The translations under genes were made by a program, and so were the position numbers. 64,000 bases of DNA from Burkholderiales bacterium (lineage in GTDB: Bacteria; Pseudomonadota; Gammaproteobacteria; Burkholderiales; Burkholderiaceae_E): positions 186,001-250,000 of the forward strand of contig JAPOKJ010000001.1 in NCBI GenBank assembly GCA_029977705.1, read 5' to 3'. The notes below the pieces were generated by a model. The model was not told the DNA's origin. It saw only the letters and a program-made list of their open reading frames with translations, and searched no databases. Each line of letters begins with the position of its first letter. Positions within the stretch are counted from its first letter, which is position 1. This document shows, in pieces, positions 1-7,917 of the stretch.

Positions 1-1
1 T

Positions 2-1054
2 TCACGCCAAGGAACGGATGATCTCCAGGGCCCGGGCGATCTGGGCCGCGCTGACATCCAGATGGGTCACGGCACGCATGCGACGGCCGATGCCGGACAG
101 TTTGAGCCCTTGCGCCGCACAGGCTGCCACGAAGGCCTTGCTGTCGCGGGAAGGATCCTCGAACTCGAAGAAGACGATATTGGTCTGGGGCTGGTCGTAG
201 ACCAGCCGGATGCCGCCAATGCCGCTCAGGCCCTGGGCCAGTTCACGGGCGTGGTCATGGTCCTGCGCCAGCCGGTCCACATGATGGTCCAGGGCATGCA
301 GGCAGGCGGCGGCCGCGATGCCCGCCTGGCGCATCGCCCCGCCCACGACATGCTTGATGCGCCGGGCCTTGTCGATGAAGGCCTGGTCGCCGGCCAGCAC
401 CGCGCCCATCGGGGCCCCCAGGCCCTTGGTGAAGTCGATCCACAGCGAATCGGCACCGGCCGCCCATACCCGCGCCTCGATGCCACTGGCAACCACGGCA
501 TTCATCAGACGGGCACCATCGACATGGACCGAGGCGCCCGCCTTGCGGGCGGTGGCGCAGACGGCCTGCCAGGAGGCCAGCGGCCAGATGGCACCGCCGC
601 CGAAATTCTGGGTCTGCTCCAGGCACACCAGGCTGGCCTTGGCTGCATAGTTGTAGGGCATCATCGTGATCTGGTCGATGGCGGTCTGCAACTGCTCCGC
701 GGTGAAGCAGCCAAAGGGCGAGTGGCCATCGATGGCCTCGGTCATCACGCCGGAGATCAGGCCCGGTGCGCCGGTCTCGGCGCGCAGCACATGGGACATC
801 CGGTCGGCGATCATCACGTCGCCGGGCTGGGTGTGGGCCTTGATGGCCACCAGGTTGCACATCGTGCCGGTGGGCAGGAACAGGGCCGCTGGCTTGCCAA
901 GCAATTGGCAGACGCGCTCGAGCAGGCGGTTGACGGTGGGGTCCTCGCCCTTTTGCTCGTCGCCGACCTCGGCGCGGGCGATCGCCTCGCGCATGCTCGG
1001 GGTGGGCCGGGTTTCGGTATCGCTGGCCAGCGCGATGGTGGTGGGGGTGTTCAT
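2..1054 (-). CDS. Threonine aldolase family PLP enzyme (beta-eliminating lyase)
   Basis: This is a fold-type I PLP enzyme of the low-specificity L-threonine aldolase family, which cleaves beta-hydroxy amino acids to glycine and an aldehyde. The N-terminal SDTETRPTPSM motif is typical of the family. HVDGARLMNA carries the cofactor-binding Asp, and the Lys in WIDFTKGLG (about residue 210) should form the Schiff base. About 350 residues is normal length. I chose the ATG at 1054; a GTG at 1078 would overlap the stop of the upstream dehydratase gene and add eight residues. The stop lies at positions 2-4, so the gene is complete. It is probably co-transcribed with the altronate-dehydratase-like gene. 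The true substrate is not shown by the sequence. Confidence 0.88.
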   Translation of the reverse strand: MNTPTTIALASDTETRPTPSMREAIARAEVGDEQKGEDPTVNRLLERVCQLLGKPAALFLPTGTMCNLVAIKAHTQPGDVMIADRMSHVLRAETGAPGLISGVMTEAIDGHSPFGCFTAEQLQTAIDQITMMPYNYAAKASLVCLEQTQNFGGGAIWPLASWQAVCATARKAGASVHVDGARLMNAVVASGIEARVWAAGADSLWIDFTKGLGAPMGAVLAGDQAFIDKARRIKHVVGGAMRQAGIAAAACLHALDHHVDRLAQDHDHARELAQGLSGIGGIRLVYDQPQTNIVFFEFEDPSRDSKAFVAACAAQGLKLSGIGRRMRAVTHLDVSAAQIARALEIIRSLA

Positions 1055-1074
1055 GCGGTCACGCTGCAGCAGGT

Positions 1075-2610
1075 TCACATCACCGCGCCCAGCTGCCAGG
1101 GCACAAACTCGTCGTTGCCGATGCCCAGGGCCTCGCTCTTGCTGGCCTCGCCGCTGGCCGTGCGCAAGATCAGCTCGAAGATCTCGCGACCTTTCTGCTG
1201 CACGCTGGACTGACCGTCAACGATATCGCCGCAGTTGATGTCCATGTCTTCGATCATGCGCTCGTACAGCGCGCTGTTGGTCGCCAGCTTCAGCGAGGGG
1301 GCTGGCTTGCAGCCGTAGACCGAGCCGCGTCCGGTGGTGAAGCAGATCAGGTTGGCACCGCCCGCGACCTGACCGGTGGCCGAGACCGGATCGTAGCCAG
1401 GGGTGTCCATGAACACGAAGCCCTTGGCCGTGACCGGTTGGGCATATTCGAAGACATCGACCAGATTGGTGGTGCCGCCCTTGGCCACGGCACCGAGGGA
1501 CTTTTCCAGGATGGTGGTCAGGCCGCCTGCCTTGTTGCCGGGCGACGGATTGTTGTCCATCGAGCCGTTGTTGTGCGCGGTGTACTGCTCCCACCACTTG
1601 ATGCGCCTGATCAGCTTGTCGGCCACGGCCTGGGACACCGCCCGCCGCGTCAGCAGGTGCTCGGCGCCGTAGATCTCGGGCGTTTCCGAGAGGATGACCG
1701 TGCCGCCATGGGACACCAGCAGGTCGCAGGCCGCGCCCAGGGCCGGGTTCGCCGTGATGCCGGAGTAACCATCGGAGCCGCCGCACTGCAGGCCGATCGT
1801 GATGTGGCTGGCCGGCACCCGGGTGCGGCTCAGCTTGTTGGCTTCGGGCAGCATTTTCATGACGGCCGCGATGCCGGCCTCGACGGTCTTGCGCGTGCCG
1901 CCCGAGGTTTGCACCACGAGGGTCTGCAGGGCCTCCTGTTCCTTCAGGTTCTGGGCCATCATCAGCGCCCCCATCTGGTTGGCCTCGCAGCCCAGGCCGA
2001 TCATGACCACGCCGGTGAAATTGGGATGGCGTGCATAGCCGGCGATGGTCTGGCGCAGCACGTCCATGCCCGCGCCATTGGTGTCCATGCCGCAGCCCGA
2101 GGAGTGGGTGATCGGCACCACGCCATCGACATTCGGAAAGGCCTTGAGCACTTCCGGGGTGAAATGCGCGGCCACGTACTTGGACACCGAGGCCGAGCAG
2201 TTCACCGTCGAGATGACACCGATGTAATTGCGCGTGGCGACACGGCCATCGGGACGCACATAGCCCATGAAGCTGGCCGGCTGTTCGGGGGTCGGTGTGG
2301 GTTTGACATCGACGCCGACGGCGTAATCGCGCTCGAAGGTGTTGAACACCAGGTTGTGACTGTGGACATGGTCGCCGGGGGCGATGTCCTCGGTGGCAAA
2401 GCCGATGATCTGGCCATAGCGACGCACCGGTTGCCCCTTGGCGACCGGCTTGACTGCCAGCTTGTGACCGGCCGGGATGTCCTGGCGGGCGCTCAGGCCT
2501 TCGTCCTCGAGGGGCTGCCCCGCCTTGATCGGACGGGCGGCGATGACGACGTCGTCGATCGGGTTCAGGCGCAGGGTAGGTTTGCGGACCAGGGAGATGA
2601 CGGTGGCCAT
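1075..2610 (-). CDS. UxaA-family altronate/galactarate-type dehydratase
   Basis: A 511-residue sugar-acid dehydratase with an N-terminal SAF-like domain (about residues 15-100, including HSHNLVF) followed by the large UxaA/GarD catalytic domain. Family segments include HSSGCGMDTNGAG, IGLGCEANQMG, GLQCGGSDGYSGITANP and, near the C-terminus, TTGRGSVYGCKPAP. Known relatives dehydrate D-altronate or galactarate to 2-keto-3-deoxy acids. Here both domains are in one chain, as in standard UxaA. The SDR and FAH-family genes of the opposite strand (4.6-6.3 kb) act on 2-keto-3-deoxy acids in related pathways, so a role in a non-phosphorylative sugar-acid route is inferred. The exact substrate is not determined. 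Confidence 0.87.
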   Translation of the reverse strand: MATVISLVRKPTLRLNPIDDVVIAARPIKAGQPLEDEGLSARQDIPAGHKLAVKPVAKGQPVRRYGQIIGFATEDIAPGDHVHSHNLVFNTFERDYAVGVDVKPTPTPEQPASFMGYVRPDGRVATRNYIGVISTVNCSASVSKYVAAHFTPEVLKAFPNVDGVVPITHSSGCGMDTNGAGMDVLRQTIAGYARHPNFTGVVMIGLGCEANQMGALMMAQNLKEQEALQTLVVQTSGGTRKTVEAGIAAVMKMLPEANKLSRTRVPASHITIGLQCGGSDGYSGITANPALGAACDLLVSHGGTVILSETPEIYGAEHLLTRRAVSQAVADKLIRRIKWWEQYTAHNNGSMDNNPSPGNKAGGLTTILEKSLGAVAKGGTTNLVDVFEYAQPVTAKGFVFMDTPGYDPVSATGQVAGGANLICFTTGRGSVYGCKPAPSLKLATNSALYERMIEDMDINCGDIVDGQSSVQQKGREIFELILRTASGEASKSEALGIGNDEFVPWQLGAVM

Positions 2611-2723
2611 GATGTCGATGTCTGGGTAAAGGGTCGGGGGGGAAAAGGTAGCACGGGTGGGCGTTTCCGGCCTGCCCGAGGGGTCGTCGGCGGGCCTTGG
2701 GCAGGCAAGGGGGTGGCAACCGA

Positions 2724-2737
2724 TAGAATGACGCGTG
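2724..2737 (+). promoter_or_regulatory. -10 element directly before the exporter GTG (likely leaderless start)
   Basis: TAGAAT at 2724-2729 is a good -10 hexamer. Only five bases separate it from the GTG at 2735, so transcription should begin at or next to the start codon. No convincing -35 element is seen at 16-18 bp. Confidence 0.45.
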
Positions 2738-4588
2738 GCTGAACCTCTTTCCTCCGAACCGCTGGCGGGCGCTCCCGGGCCCGGTGGCGATGATGCAACC
2801 GGGCCGTCTGCCGCCCGGCCACCCGGCTCGCGCAGTGCCGCGCAACTGCTGCGCTCGCTCGCCCCCTTCCTGGGCCGCTACCGCTCCCGCGTCGTGCTGG
2901 CGCTGCTGGCCCTCTTGGTGGCTGCGGGATCGACACTGGCGGTGCCGGTGGCCTTCCGGCACCTGATCGACCTGGGCTTCTCGGGTGGCGAGATCGCCCG
3001 GCACCCCGGCCAGGTCAACCTGGTGTTCATCGGCCTGTTCGCCTTGTCAGTGGTGCTCGCGCTGGGCACGGCGCTGCGCTTTTACATGGTGACCTGGCTG
3101 GGTGAGCGCGTCACCGCCGACATGCGTGAGGCGGTCTACCGGCAGGTCCTGATCCAGGATCCCGGCTTCTTCGAGACCCTCAAGACCGGCGAGGGACTGT
3201 CGCGCCTGAACACCGACACCACGCTGATCCAGACCCTGGTGGGCACCAGCCTGTCGCTGGGCCTGCGCAACCTGGTGCTGTTCATCGGCGGCCTGACCAT
3301 GATGATCATCACCAGCCCGCGCCTGGCCCTGATGATCGTGGCCTTGCTGGCGGCGGTGGTGATTCCGATCATCCTGTTCGGGCGCCGGGTCCGCAAGCTT
3401 TCGCGGGCCAGCCAGGACCGCCTGGCCGATACCAGCGCGCTGGCCGGCGAAATCCTCAATGCGATGCAGGTTGTGCAGTCCTTTGTGCGCGAGCCCTTCG
3501 AGTCCGGCCGCTATGCCGCCTCGACGCAGGAGGCCTTCGCCACGGCGCGCCGGCGTTTCCGGGCCCGCTCCCTGCTGGTGGCGGTGGCCATCGTCCTGAG
3601 CTTCGGGGCCATCGTCTTCGTGCTCTGGCTCGGCGCCCATGCCGTGATCGCCGGCACCATGACCGCCGGCCTGCTGATGCAGTTCATCCTTTATGCCGGA
3701 CTGGTGGCCGGTTCGGTGGGGGCGATCGCCGAGGTGCTGGGCGATGTGCAGCGGGCTGCCGGCGCAACCGAGCGTCTGGTCGAGCTGATGCAGGCCCGTC
3801 CCGGCATCGTGGGCGGTGCGCGGCGTGTCGACCTGGCGTCCCTCGCGCCCGGCGGACCCTCGGCGATCAGTTTTGGCGCGCTCGCCTTTCATTACCCTTC
3901 GCGTCCCGGCCAGTGGGCCCTCGAAGATTTTTCCCTCGACATCAGGGCGGGCGAGACGGTGGCCCTTGTGGGCGCCTCGGGCTCGGGCAAATCGACCGTG
4001 TTCCAGTTGCTGCAGCGCTTTTATGACCCGCAGAAGGGCAGCATCCGCGTGGGCGGCATCGCCTTGCGCGACTGGGACCTGGCAGCCCTGCGCGAGCAGA
4101 TCGGCGTGGTGGCCCAGGACAACACTGTCTTCTCGGCCGATGCCATGGCCAACATCCGCTACGGCCGCCTGCAGGCCAGCGATGAGCAGGTGATGGTGGC
4201 GGCCCGGGCCGCGCAGGCCCATGACTTCATCATGGCCTTGCCGCAGGGGTACCAGACCTTCCTGGGCGAGCGGGGTGTGCGCCTGTCGGGAGGACAGCGT
4301 CAGCGTATCGCGATTGCCCGGGCCCTGCTCAAGAACCCGCCCATCCTGCTGCTCGATGAGGCCACCAGCGCCCTGGACACCGAGAGCGAGCGTGCCGTGC
4401 AACTGGCCCTGGAGACGGCGATGCAGGGGCGTACCACCCTGGTCATCGCGCACCGCCTGGCCACCGTGGTCAAGGCTGACCGCATTGTCGTGCTCGACAA
4501 AGGCCGCATCATCGAGACTGGCACGCACCGCGAGCTTCTGCAAAGAAACCAGACTTACGCTAGGCTTGCGGCTTTGCAGGAATTGTGA
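2735..4588 (+). CDS. ABCB/MsbA-type ABC exporter (fused membrane and ATPase domains)
   Basis: A 617-residue half-transporter. The N-terminal 50 residues are proline/alanine-rich and cytoplasmic. Six membrane helices follow at about residues 55-345, then a nucleotide-binding domain with Walker A GASGSGKST, signature LSGGQRQR, Walker B ILLLDEAT and H-loop IAHRLAT. This architecture exports lipids, lipid A precursors or hydrophobic drugs as a homodimer. The start is GTG at 2735; no ATG lies in frame near it. It is divergent from the dehydratase operon and followed 45 bp later by an SDR gene. The substrate cannot be read from the sequence. Confidence 0.9.
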   Translation: MAEPLSSEPLAGAPGPGGDDATGPSAARPPGSRSAAQLLRSLAPFLGRYRSRVVLALLALLVAAGSTLAVPVAFRHLIDLGFSGGEIARHPGQVNLVFIGLFALSVVLALGTALRFYMVTWLGERVTADMREAVYRQVLIQDPGFFETLKTGEGLSRLNTDTTLIQTLVGTSLSLGLRNLVLFIGGLTMMIITSPRLALMIVALLAAVVIPIILFGRRVRKLSRASQDRLADTSALAGEILNAMQVVQSFVREPFESGRYAASTQEAFATARRRFRARSLLVAVAIVLSFGAIVFVLWLGAHAVIAGTMTAGLLMQFILYAGLVAGSVGAIAEVLGDVQRAAGATERLVELMQARPGIVGGARRVDLASLAPGGPSAISFGALAFHYPSRPGQWALEDFSLDIRAGETVALVGASGSGKSTVFQLLQRFYDPQKGSIRVGGIALRDWDLAALREQIGVVAQDNTVFSADAMANIRYGRLQASDEQVMVAARAAQAHDFIMALPQGYQTFLGERGVRLSGGQRQRIAIARALLKNPPILLLDEATSALDTESERAVQLALETAMQGRTTLVIAHRLATVVKADRIVVLDKGRIIETGTHRELLQRNQTYARLAALQEL

Positions 4589-4633
4589 GGCCGTGCGCCA
4601 GCTGGTGCATCGGTCCTGAACCGGAACCCCGAC

Positions 4634-5392
4634 ATGACCCGACGACTTGAAGGCAAGCTCATCCTCATCACCGCAGCGGCGCAGGGCATGGGCCGTGCCA
4701 CAGCCCTTGCGATGGCCCGCGAGGGCGCGAAAGTGGTGGCCACCGATATCCGTGGCGACCTGCTCGAGACCTTGTCGGCCGAATCGCTCAAGGCCGGTGG
4801 CGAGCCGATCCAGACCCAGGTGCTCGATGTCACCGTCAAGGCCGGCATTGATCAGCTGATCGCCTCGCTGCCGCCGCTGGATGTGCTGTTCAACTGCGCC
4901 GGCTGGGTGCACCAGGGCTCGATCTTCGAGTGCGACGAGGCGGCCCTCGAGCGCTCCTGGCAGATCAATGTGCGCTCGCACTACTGGACCATACAGGCCG
5001 CGCTGCCGCGCATGATCGCCAACGGCGGCGGCTCGATCATCAACATGGCGTCGGTCTGCTCCAGCGTGAAGGGGTTTCCCAACCGCTTTGCCTACGGCAC
5101 CACCAAGGCGGCGGTGATTGGCCTGACCAAGTCGGTGGCTGCCGATTTCGTGACCAAGGGCATCCGCTGCAATTGCATCGGTCCGGGCACCGTCGAGACG
5201 CCCAGCCTGCATGACCGGATGCGCGAATTGGGCGACATCGACGAGGCCCGCAAGATGTTCGTGTCGCGCCAGCCCATGGGCCGACTGGCCCAGTCCGACG
5301 ACATCGTGCCGATCATGATCTACCTGGCCAGCGACGAGAGCCGCTTTGCCACCGGCCAGATTTTCAACATCGACGGCGGCATCACCATCTGA
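4634..5392 (+). CDS. SDR dehydrogenase, 2-keto-3-deoxy-L-fuconate/rhamnonate dehydrogenase-like
   Basis: A classical short-chain dehydrogenase of 252 residues. It has a cofactor-binding glycine motif (TAAAQGMGRA), the NCAG motif at about residue 83, a catalytic Ser in SIINMASV and the YGTTK active site at about residues 155-159. The C-terminal ATGQIFNIDGG is typical. Relatives oxidise 2-keto-3-deoxy-L-fuconate or rhamnonate at C4, and the next gene encodes an FAH-family hydrolase of the kind that cleaves the resulting 2,4-diketo acid. The pairing supports this role. Substrate stereochemistry is inferred, not shown. Confidence 0.85.
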   Translation: MTRRLEGKLILITAAAQGMGRATALAMAREGAKVVATDIRGDLLETLSAESLKAGGEPIQTQVLDVTVKAGIDQLIASLPPLDVLFNCAGWVHQGSIFECDEAALERSWQINVRSHYWTIQAALPRMIANGGGSIINMASVCSSVKGFPNRFAYGTTKAAVIGLTKSVAADFVTKGIRCNCIGPGTVETPSLHDRMRELGDIDEARKMFVSRQPMGRLAQSDDIVPIMIYLASDESRFATGQIFNIDGGITI

Positions 5393-5426
5393 GCCCGTCA
5401 TACCAACCTTTCCCAGGAGAACGCCC

Positions 5427-6281
5427 ATGAAACTCGTACGTTACGGAAAAGCCGGCAAGGAAAAGCCCGGCCTGATCGATGCCGCAGGCCAGCTGCGCGA
5501 CCTGTCTGGCGTGGTCGCCGACATCGGCCCCGAGCAGCTCTCGCCCAAGGGCCTGGCCAAGCTGGCCAAGCTCAAGACCGACAAGCTGCCGCTGGTCAAG
5601 GGCAAGCCGCGCATGGGTGTGCCCTTCTCGGGGGCCACCAAGTTCGTGGCCATCGGCCTGAACTACAGCGACCATGCCGCTGAAACCGGCATGCCGGTGC
5701 CCAAGGAGCCGATCGTTTTCCACAAGACCCTGAGCTGCATGCAGGGCCCGGACGATGAGGTGATGCTGCCCAAGAACTCGGTCAAGACCGACTGGGAAGT
5801 CGAGCTGGGCATCGTGATCGGCACCAAGGCCCAGTATGTGTCCAAAAAGGACGCGCTGTCCCATGTGGCCGGTTATGTGCTGGTCAACGACGTGTCCGAG
5901 CGCGAGTACCAGCTCGAGCGCGGTGGCACCTGGGACAAGGGCAAGGGCGCCGACACGTTCGGCCCGACTGGCCCCTGGCTGGTCACCAGCGATGAAGTGG
6001 GCAATCCCCAGAAGCTGGACATGTGGCTCGACGTCAATGGCGAGAAGCGCCAGCGCGGCAATACTAAGACCATGATCTTCGATTGCGCCACCCTGGTCAG
6101 CTATGTCAGCCAGTTCATGACCCTGAATCCCGGCGACATCATCACCACCGGTACGCCTCCCGGCGTGGGCTCGGGCATGAAGCCGACGCCGCAATTCCTC
6201 AAGCCGGGTGATGTGGTGACCCTGGGCATCCAGGGCCTGGGCCAGCAGACCCAGAAGGTCATCAAGTACAAGAAGGCCTGA
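5427..6281 (+). CDS. Fumarylacetoacetate hydrolase family protein (2,4-diketo-3-deoxy sugar-acid hydrolase-like)
   Basis: A 284-residue FAH-superfamily enzyme. The C-terminal catalytic domain starts at about residue 70 (FVAIGLNYSDHAAE) and carries the metal ligands in DWEVELGIVIG and VNDVSEREYQ, plus the family segments GKGADTFGPTGPWL and GDIITTGTPPGVG. Members cleave C-C bonds of acylpyruvates, including L-2,4-diketo-3-deoxyrhamnonate and -fuconate. The ATG at 5427 is preceded by CAGGAGA and follows the SDR gene by 34 bp. Its stop overlaps the next start by one base (TGATG), so translation of the beta-propeller gene is probably coupled to it. Confidence 0.88.
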   Translation: MKLVRYGKAGKEKPGLIDAAGQLRDLSGVVADIGPEQLSPKGLAKLAKLKTDKLPLVKGKPRMGVPFSGATKFVAIGLNYSDHAAETGMPVPKEPIVFHKTLSCMQGPDDEVMLPKNSVKTDWEVELGIVIGTKAQYVSKKDALSHVAGYVLVNDVSEREYQLERGGTWDKGKGADTFGPTGPWLVTSDEVGNPQKLDMWLDVNGEKRQRGNTKTMIFDCATLVSYVSQFMTLNPGDIITTGTPPGVGSGMKPTPQFLKPGDVVTLGIQGLGQQTQKVIKYKKA

Positions 6282-7303
6282 TGACCATGCCGCCGCTGCC
6301 TTCGCCGACGGGGCTGCCCTCGCCCTGCCAGCCGCAACGCCGGCAGGCGCTGGCCGCCGCGGGGGCGCTTGCGCTGTCCCTGCCGGCCTGCGCGCTGCTG
6401 CCGGCGGCGCAGGCCCAGCGCGTCTATGTGGCCAACGAGAAGTCCGGCGATATCGCGGTCATCGATCTGGCCAGCGATGCGGTGATCCAGCGCATCCCGG
6501 CCGGCAAGAAGCCGCGCGGCATGGCCGGCGACGCAAGCGGCCGTTTCCTGTTCGTCAGTGACCAGCCGGGCAACGACCTGCTGGTCATCGACCTGCAGCA
6601 GGGCAAGGTGGTCGACCGGGTCGACCTGGGCAAGTCCCCCGAAGCGGTCTATGCCTCCGCCGATGGGCGCTTGCTCGCGGTGGCGGTCGAGGAGGACAAC
6701 GCCGTCATCCTGATCGATTCGGCCAGCCGCAAGGTGCTGGCCACGATCAAGGTGCGCGGCGAAAACCCCGAGCACGCCGTCTTCTCGCCCGATGGCCGAT
6801 GGCTGTATGTCAGTGCCGAGAATGCCGAGCAGGTCGATGTCGTCGATGTCGCCGCGCGTCGCATGCACACCAGCATCAATGTGGGCAAGCGGCCGCGTGG
6901 CATCGGCTTTACGCCCGACGGGCGCAAGGCGTATGCGGCCTGCGAACTGGCCGACGAGGTGCACGTGATCGATGTGGCCGGTCATCGCACGAGCAAGGTG
7001 ATCAAGGCTGGCAAGCGCGTCAACGGTGTGACGATGACGCCTGACGGGCGCCTGGCCATCGTCAGCAATGGCGGCGACAACGATGTGCTGTTCATCGATA
7101 CCGCGCTCGATCAGGTCGTGGCCCGGGTGCCGGTAGGCAAGCGACCCTGGAACATGGCGGTCGATGCCCGTGGCGAAAAGCTCTATGTGGCCAACGGCCG
7201 CTCGGACTCGGTCACGGTGATCGCGATCGCCTCGCGCAGCGTGCTGCGCGAGGTGGCGGTCGGCGAGTTGCCCTGGGGCGCCTACATTCCGCCCCGGCGC
7301 TGA
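6281..7303 (+). CDS. Exported YVTN-type beta-propeller repeat protein
   Basis: A 340-residue protein with an N-terminal signal region (about residues 18-46, ending AAQAQ) followed by about seven repeats of roughly 42 residues, each with a VYVANEKSGDIAVIDL- or LFVSDQPGNDLLVIDL-like strand and a PDGR turn. This is the YVTN/surface-layer seven-bladed propeller fold, often found in the periplasm beside quinoprotein or catabolic enzymes. SLPAC near residue 36 might be a poor lipobox, but the later AQA site fits a simple signal peptidase site better. Its start overlaps the upstream stop by one base. It is probably a binding or scaffold protein; no enzymatic residues can be named. Confidence 0.8.
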   Translation: MTMPPLPSPTGLPSPCQPQRRQALAAAGALALSLPACALLPAAQAQRVYVANEKSGDIAVIDLASDAVIQRIPAGKKPRGMAGDASGRFLFVSDQPGNDLLVIDLQQGKVVDRVDLGKSPEAVYASADGRLLAVAVEEDNAVILIDSASRKVLATIKVRGENPEHAVFSPDGRWLYVSAENAEQVDVVDVAARRMHTSINVGKRPRGIGFTPDGRKAYAACELADEVHVIDVAGHRTSKVIKAGKRVNGVTMTPDGRLAIVSNGGDNDVLFIDTALDQVVARVPVGKRPWNMAVDARGEKLYVANGRSDSVTVIAIASRSVLREVAVGELPWGAYIPPRR

Positions 7304-7309
7304 GGCCTG

Positions 7310-7322
7310 CCCCGCTGCGGGG
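7310..7322. terminator. Short GC hairpin between convergent genes
   Basis: CCCCG, a CTG loop and CGGGG form a 5-bp hairpin in the 21-bp gap between the convergent beta-propeller and stress-protein genes. There is no U-tract, so it is at best a weak bidirectional terminator. Confidence 0.25.
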
Positions 7323-7324
7323 GC

Positions 7325-7768
7325 TCAGCGCAGCACCATCACCGGGATGTCCGAGTGGGTCAGCACATCCAGCGTCTGGCTGCCCAGCAGCAGGCGCTTG
7401 AAGCCCTTGTGACCGTGTGAGGCCATCACGATCAGGTCGCAATGGTGCTCCTTGGCGCTCTTGATGATGGTCTCGGCCACCCAGGTGGACTTGGCCGTGA
7501 CCGCCGTGGTCTTGACCTGGGCCGCCTCGCCGGCCGCCTTGATCGCGCCCACCATTTCCTGAGCCTTGTGCATCGATTTTTCCTCGATGGCGGCCACATC
7601 GGCCGGTGCCACGGTCATCGCGCCCTCGAAGTAGTTGAGGGGGTAGGGCTCGACCACGCGCAGGACCACCAACTCGGCGTGCATCGACCGGGCCATGGCC
7701 AGGGCGGTGTCGGAGGCCTTGCGGGCCAGGGTGGAGCCATCGGTAGCCACCAGAATCTTCTTGAACAT
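7325..7768 (-). CDS. Universal stress protein, UspA family
   Basis: A 147-residue single-domain UspA protein. It begins MFKKILVATDGS, with the Asp that contacts the nucleotide, and ends with the ATP-binding pattern VMASHGHKGFKRLLLGSQTLDVLTHSDIPVMV (the G-2x-G-9x-G-S/T type). The start at 7768 is preceded by a GAGGAC ribosome site; a longer reading from 7801 lacks homology. It is divergent from ccoI and shares a perfect FNR box with it. FNR/Anr-controlled Usp proteins that aid anaerobic survival are known in Pseudomonas, so low-oxygen induction is likely here. Confidence 0.9.
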   Translation of the reverse strand: MFKKILVATDGSTLARKASDTALAMARSMHAELVVLRVVEPYPLNYFEGAMTVAPADVAAIEEKSMHKAQEMVGAIKAAGEAAQVKTTAVTAKSTWVAETIIKSAKEHHCDLIVMASHGHKGFKRLLLGSQTLDVLTHSDIPVMVLR

Positions 7769-7837
7769 CTTGTCCTCGCTTTCGGGCCTTGTGAAGGGCA
7801 TCGTGGAGGGGATCGGGGGATCCCGCTCTCCTATTCC

Positions 7838-7843
7838 AGCGTA
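7838..7843 (-). promoter_or_regulatory. -10 element for the usp gene
   Basis: On the minus strand, TACGCT lies 21-22 bp from the FNR box at 7865-7878. This places the box near -40.5 relative to a start at about 7831, which is class-II geometry. The leader would be about 63 nt. Confidence 0.4.
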
Positions 7844-7864
7844 GGCGCCTGCCGCCGGGAGGCC

Positions 7865-7878
7865 TTGATCTGGATCAA
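7865..7878. promoter_or_regulatory. FNR/Anr box between usp and ccoI
   Basis: TTGATCTGGATCAA matches the FNR consensus TTGAT-N4-ATCAA at every defined base. It is centred 41.5 bp before a predicted ccoI start at 7913, with TAGGAT at 7901-7906 sitting exactly at -12 to -7. It is about 40.5 bp before the predicted usp start in the other direction, so one box can serve both genes. Confidence 0.85.
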
Positions 7879-7900
7879 GGAGGTGCCTGGTCGCTTGCCT

Positions 7901-7906
7901 TAGGAT
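7901..7906 (+). promoter_or_regulatory. -10 element of the ccoI promoter
   Basis: TAGGAT is correctly spaced from the FNR box for a class-II promoter. The predicted start is near 7913, only about five bases before the ATG at 7918, so the message has almost no leader. Confidence 0.55.
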
Positions 7907-7917
7907 GACAACTGATC

